Shown here: one piece after another, positions 63,592 to 64,000 of the stretch | Numbering within the stretch: position 1 is the stretch's first letter | Layout: each line of letters starts with the position of its first letter | NCBI GenBank assembly: GCA_947652115.1 | Contig: OX393562.1 | Coordinates: 13,769,457 to 13,833,456, forward strand | Direction: 5' to 3' | DNA length: 64,000 bases | DNA from: Blastomussa wellsi | Lineage: Eukaryota; Cnidaria; Anthozoa; Scleractinia; Plerogyridae | The notes under the pieces: generated by a model | The model's input: only the letters and a program-made list of their open reading frames with translations | What the model was told of the DNA's origin: nothing | The model's database searches: none | Program-made: the position numbers and the translations under genes

Positions 63592-64000
63592 GTAAGTTAC
63601 TTGTATTGTTTACACATAACACTACAAATACACAAAATACACTGCTAGTTGACAGTGTGCAGTATTTGTTAAGTATATTATTTACAGTCAGTTGTGCTTG
63701 GAGCAAAGAATGTGGTATTGATAAGGTACCTTCCTGTAGTTATTCTTTCTTCTTCTTGCACTGGCCAAAGACATTTTTGTTGTGTATATAGCCACATGCA
63801 GTGGTGGCTCTGGAGAATGGTGCTCAAACAGGGGAGGGTGAGATCTGAAGTGTGGGTGAGTCATTTTTCTATTCTGGTATTGAAGATGGGGAGAATGTTG
63901 GTGAGCAATTCATTGCTTCAATATTTGGCTGGGAGATTTTTTTTAAACAATATTATTTTTTCAGCATTGCCTGGGTAGAAGGAGTCCCTCTCCTATTTTA

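Noticed and set aside
63792..63836. Further BTB-gene exon after 63591
   Set aside because: Splice-like borders exist, but the translated sequence (QWWLWRMVLKQG) does not resemble the expected continuation.
1..64000. CRISPR array or bacterial contamination
   Set aside because: No regularly spaced repeats with unique spacers; introns, SINEs and the homeobox gene show animal nuclear DNA.

Overview
The window is animal nuclear DNA. It has GT-AG introns, one homeobox gene, tRNA-derived SINEs, many inverted-repeat (MITE-like) elements, a PIF/Harbinger transposon and a large Maverick/Polinton. The combination suggests a cnidarian, probably an anthozoan (coral or anemone); that is an inference, since no rRNA or mitochondrial marker is present.

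Layout. 1-4407: no gene recognised. 4408-5375 (minus): a two-exon Lbx (ladybird-class) homeobox gene. 5376-35362: no confident host gene, but a dense repeat landscape with several MITE-like inverted-repeat elements, a decayed Ty3/gypsy-type retrotransposon (about 14.6-16.9 kb), a SINE copy, a tRNA-like sequence, and a nested transposon stack at 29.1-32.6 kb that contains an apparently complete Harbinger element (29565-32569) with a Myb/SANT-like protein and a DDE nuclease. 35363 to the right edge (plus): at least ten exons of a BTB/POZ-BACK protein gene (BTBD16-like), running out of the window.

The main feature is at 39320-56668: a 17,349-bp Polinton lying inside intron 2 of the BTB gene, in the same orientation. 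It has 377-bp terminal inverted repeats, a GGGGGG target duplication, and open reading frames for protein-primed DNA polymerase B, a retroviral-type integrase with a chromodomain, a double-jelly-roll major capsid protein, a tandem-duplicated capsid-associated protein, an adenovirus-type cysteine protease, an FtsK/HerA-type packaging ATPase and six or seven small proteins. It inserted into a tRNA-derived SINE, both halves of which can still be recognised. Long intact ORFs and terminal repeats identical wherever compared imply a recent insertion and possibly a functional provirus.

How the Polinton genes fit together. PolB and integrase would replicate and insert the DNA. The major capsid protein, the duplicated 772-aa protein and the ATPase would build and fill a particle. 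The protease would mature it. Four small basic proteins each carry a Gly/Leu-rich hydrophobic helix plus one or more Q-x-GG or QGG motifs next to a basic run. These look like substrates of the element's own protease, analogous to adenovirus core or membrane-lytic precursors. Most transcription units begin with an A-tract plus TATA box 30-60 nt before the ATG, while several gene pairs overlap or abut (8 nt, TGATG, TGAGAATG, ATGA), which implies polycistronic or reinitiating translation.
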